This document shows, piece by piece, positions 13,425 to 14,798 of a stretch of 14,798 nt of DNA (positions are counted from its first letter, which is position 1; each line of letters opens with the position of its first letter). The notes under the pieces were generated by a model. The model was not told where the DNA came from and searched no databases. It worked only from the letters and a program-made list of their open reading frames with translations. This DNA comes from Candidatus Hydrogenedentota bacterium (GTDB taxonomy: Bacteria > Hydrogenedentota > Hydrogenedentia > Hydrogenedentales > SLHB01). The stretch spans positions 1 to 14,798 of the forward strand of contig JAJDAB010000428.1 of assembly GCA_029262095.1 (NCBI GenBank). The letters are read 5' to 3'. The translations under genes and the position numbers were made by a program.

Positions 13425-14798
13425 CTAATCCGGCAATGCAAATGCAATGAGTTCAGACGGCTCCTTCATGCCGCCGCCCGCAATCATAACGTATTGTTTC
13501 CCATCCGCCATATACGTCATCGGCGATCCATGCAAATGGCGATCTACCGCCACGTCGCAAATATGTTCACCCGTCGATTTGTCGTAGGCTTGAAGACGTG
13601 AATTGGACGGCGATACTGCATTACCATCTGCGTCAAGGTCGACCAGGAACGAAACGAGTACGGACTTGGTCAAGAGGATGCCGCCTTCCGCGATGACGCC
13701 ATTCGGAAACGAATCGCCCAACGGTCCGAGGTCGAGGTCTTTTAATAGCGGATGATCGACAGGTCCCCAGCCGAATGGCTTTTGCCAAGCGATTTCACCC
13801 TTGTTCAAATCGATTGCGGTGATTCGGCGGTACGGCGGTTTCAGCATGGGCAACCCCTGCGGGCCGAGTGGGGCAATCGCGCCGCCCATCGAGACCATGT
13901 AGTTGAGATCGGATCGATTTGGATCCATCTTCATTAGGCCCATACGCGCGATCTTGGATTGCGATTGCACATACAACGTTCCGCTCTCCGGATCGAAAGA
14001 TGCGCCCGGCCAATTCGCGCCGCCTTCAGGGCCGGGCAGTTGTAGCATTGCTTTCTTGCCGTCAGCACCGATTACAATATTCGGTGTGAACAACGGACCC
14101 GCAACATACTCCTTTAGAATCTCAAGTGCTTCGGCGCGTAGCTCCGGTGTGAAATCGATGAGATCGTCTTCGGTCACACCCTGCCGTTCGAAGGGTGGCG
14201 GCTTGGTCGGGAAGGGTTGCGTCGGCGACATTTTCTCGCCCGGTACCGAGGTGTTCGTGTCGACTTCGCGTTCTTCGATAGGCCAAACGGGTTCCCCGGT
14301 CACGCGGTCGAAGACATACGTGAATCCCTGCTTACTCACCTGCGCGACGGCCTTAATTTCCTTGCCGTCTACGGTGATGTCAACGAGATTCGGCGCGCAC
14401 GGAAAATCATAATCCCAAATACCGTGGTGAACGCCCTGAAAATGCCAGACTCGTTCGCCCGTATCGGCGTCGAGACAGACCAGGCTTTCCGCGAAGAGAT
14501 TGTCGCCGTGGCGGTGGCCGCCATAGTAATCGCTTGTTGGTGTGCCAAACGGAAGGTAGACGTACCCGAGTTCATCGTCGCACGTCATCAACGACCAAAC
14601 GTTCGTGTTCCCCGAATACTTCCAGGAATCATTCTCCCACGTATCGTTGCCGAACTCGCCTTCTTGCGGAATGCTGTGAAAAATCCATTTCTGCTTTCCC
14701 GTGCGCACGTCGTATCCTCGCACATATCCCGGCGGATTCTTTTTCGTTGTCGGGAAATCCATGATAATTGAACCGACGATTACGGTGTCCTTGCAGAC
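13425..14798 (-). CDS. PQQ-dependent beta-propeller dehydrogenase, 5'-truncated
   Basis: This is the C-terminal part (at least 457 residues) of a quinoprotein glucose dehydrogenase-type enzyme, a pyrroloquinoline-quinone beta-propeller that oxidises sugars or alcohols outside the cytoplasm. The frame is open to the window edge: upstream of the first Met at 14762 the codons read VCKDTVIVGSII, which continues the propeller, so the real start lies beyond 14798. Recognisable propeller text includes RGYDVRTGKQKWIFHSIP, FGNDTWENDSWKYSGNTNVW, GGHRHGDNLFAESLVCLDA, HFQGVHHGIWDYDFPCAPNL, SKQGFTYVFDRVTGEPVWPI and VPGEKMSPTQPFPTKPPP. The W-motif pattern (AIDLNKGEIAWQKPFGWGP, AYDKSTGEHICDV) repeats toward the end, and the chain finishes with the usual last strand (YVMIAGGG, LIAFALPD) and a TAG stop. 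Substrate and electron acceptor cannot be read from the fragment. The Gfo/Idh/MocA gene follows 65 bases downstream on the same strand. Confidence 0.92.
   Translation of the reverse strand, partial: VCKDTVIVGSIIMDFPTTKKNPPGYVRGYDVRTGKQKWIFHSIPQEGEFGNDTWENDSWKYSGNTNVWSLMTCDDELGYVYLPFGTPTSDYYGGHRHGDNLFAESLVCLDADTGERVWHFQGVHHGIWDYDFPCAPNLVDITVDGKEIKAVAQVSKQGFTYVFDRVTGEPVWPIEEREVDTNTSVPGEKMSPTQPFPTKPPPFERQGVTEDDLIDFTPELRAEALEILKEYVAGPLFTPNIVIGADGKKAMLQLPGPEGGANWPGASFDPESGTLYVQSQSKIARMGLMKMDPNRSDLNYMVSMGGAIAPLGPQGLPMLKPPYRRITAIDLNKGEIAWQKPFGWGPVDHPLLKDLDLGPLGDSFPNGVIAEGGILLTKSVLVSFLVDLDADGNAVSPSNSRLQAYDKSTGEHICDVAVDRHLHGSPMTYMADGKQYVMIAGGGMKEPSELIAFALPD

Noticed and set aside
13903..14771. Plus-strand open frames of 169 and 184 residues over the PQQ gene
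   Set aside because: They overlap each other and lie antisense to clear beta-propeller sequence; no domain visible.
1..14798. tRNA, rRNA, CRISPR array, insertion sequence or defence system
   Set aside because: No cloverleaf-like segment, no regularly spaced repeats, no transposase, integrase or nuclease motif was seen on either strand by reading; a covariance-model scan was not possible.

Overview
The window reads as genomic DNA from a flagellated, probably Gram-negative-type bacterium of moderately high GC. It has three blocks: the distal part of a flagellar export/placement operon, a three-gene phosphate/envelope module, and a convergent pair of extracytoplasmic oxidoreductase genes. The Tat-exported Gfo/Idh/MocA protein, the soluble quinoprotein glucose dehydrogenase type and the FN3-like fragment are all styles common in uncultured Planctomycetota/Hydrogenedentota/Verrucomicrobiota-like or deltaproteobacterial lineages. 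No rRNA or marker gene is present, so this placement is a low-confidence inference. I saw no tRNA, rRNA, CRISPR array, transposase or integrase.

Layout. Positions 1-189 hold no gene I can support. 280-696 (+) is the C-terminal piece of an FN3-like, surface-anchored protein. A hairpin (723-748) and a sigma70-like promoter (753-781) separate it from the flagellar run fliQ (847-1116), fliR (1121-1894), flhB (1911-3026), flhA (3051-5135), flhF (5137-6360) and flhG (6384-7244). All are on + with gaps of 1-24 bases. Neither fliP (expected before fliQ) nor fliA (often after flhG) is present. After a 188-base gap with a second promoter candidate (7330-7359) come a VTC-type polyphosphate polymerase (7433-8119), a DUF4956 membrane protein (8141-8842) and a 1036-residue secreted or anchored CotH-like/beta-helix protein (8852-11962). 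Two minus-strand genes then converge on it with only 5 bases between stop codons: a Tat-signal Gfo/Idh/MocA oxidoreductase (11968-13359) and a 5'-truncated PQQ beta-propeller dehydrogenase (13425 to the window edge).

How they work together. FliQ and FliR are parts of the inner-membrane export gate; FlhB and FlhA are the switch and the cytoplasmic gate/docking platform. FlhF (SRP-type GTPase) and FlhG (MinD-type ATPase) set flagellar number and position; FlhG carries the N-terminal DQAENLR motif known to act on FlhF. The second block places a cytosolic phosphate-polymer synthase domain, a membrane protein and an extracytoplasmic kinase-like/beta-helix protein in one transcription unit. The simplest reading is a phosphate-based envelope or surface modification system, but its function is not established. 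The third block is compatible with sugar oxidation outside the cytoplasm.

Most notable points: FlhB has NPIR where nearly all family members have the NPTH autocleavage motif; the VTC-DUF4956-CotH/beta-helix module sits directly behind the flagellar placement genes; the export gene run starts at fliQ without fliP.
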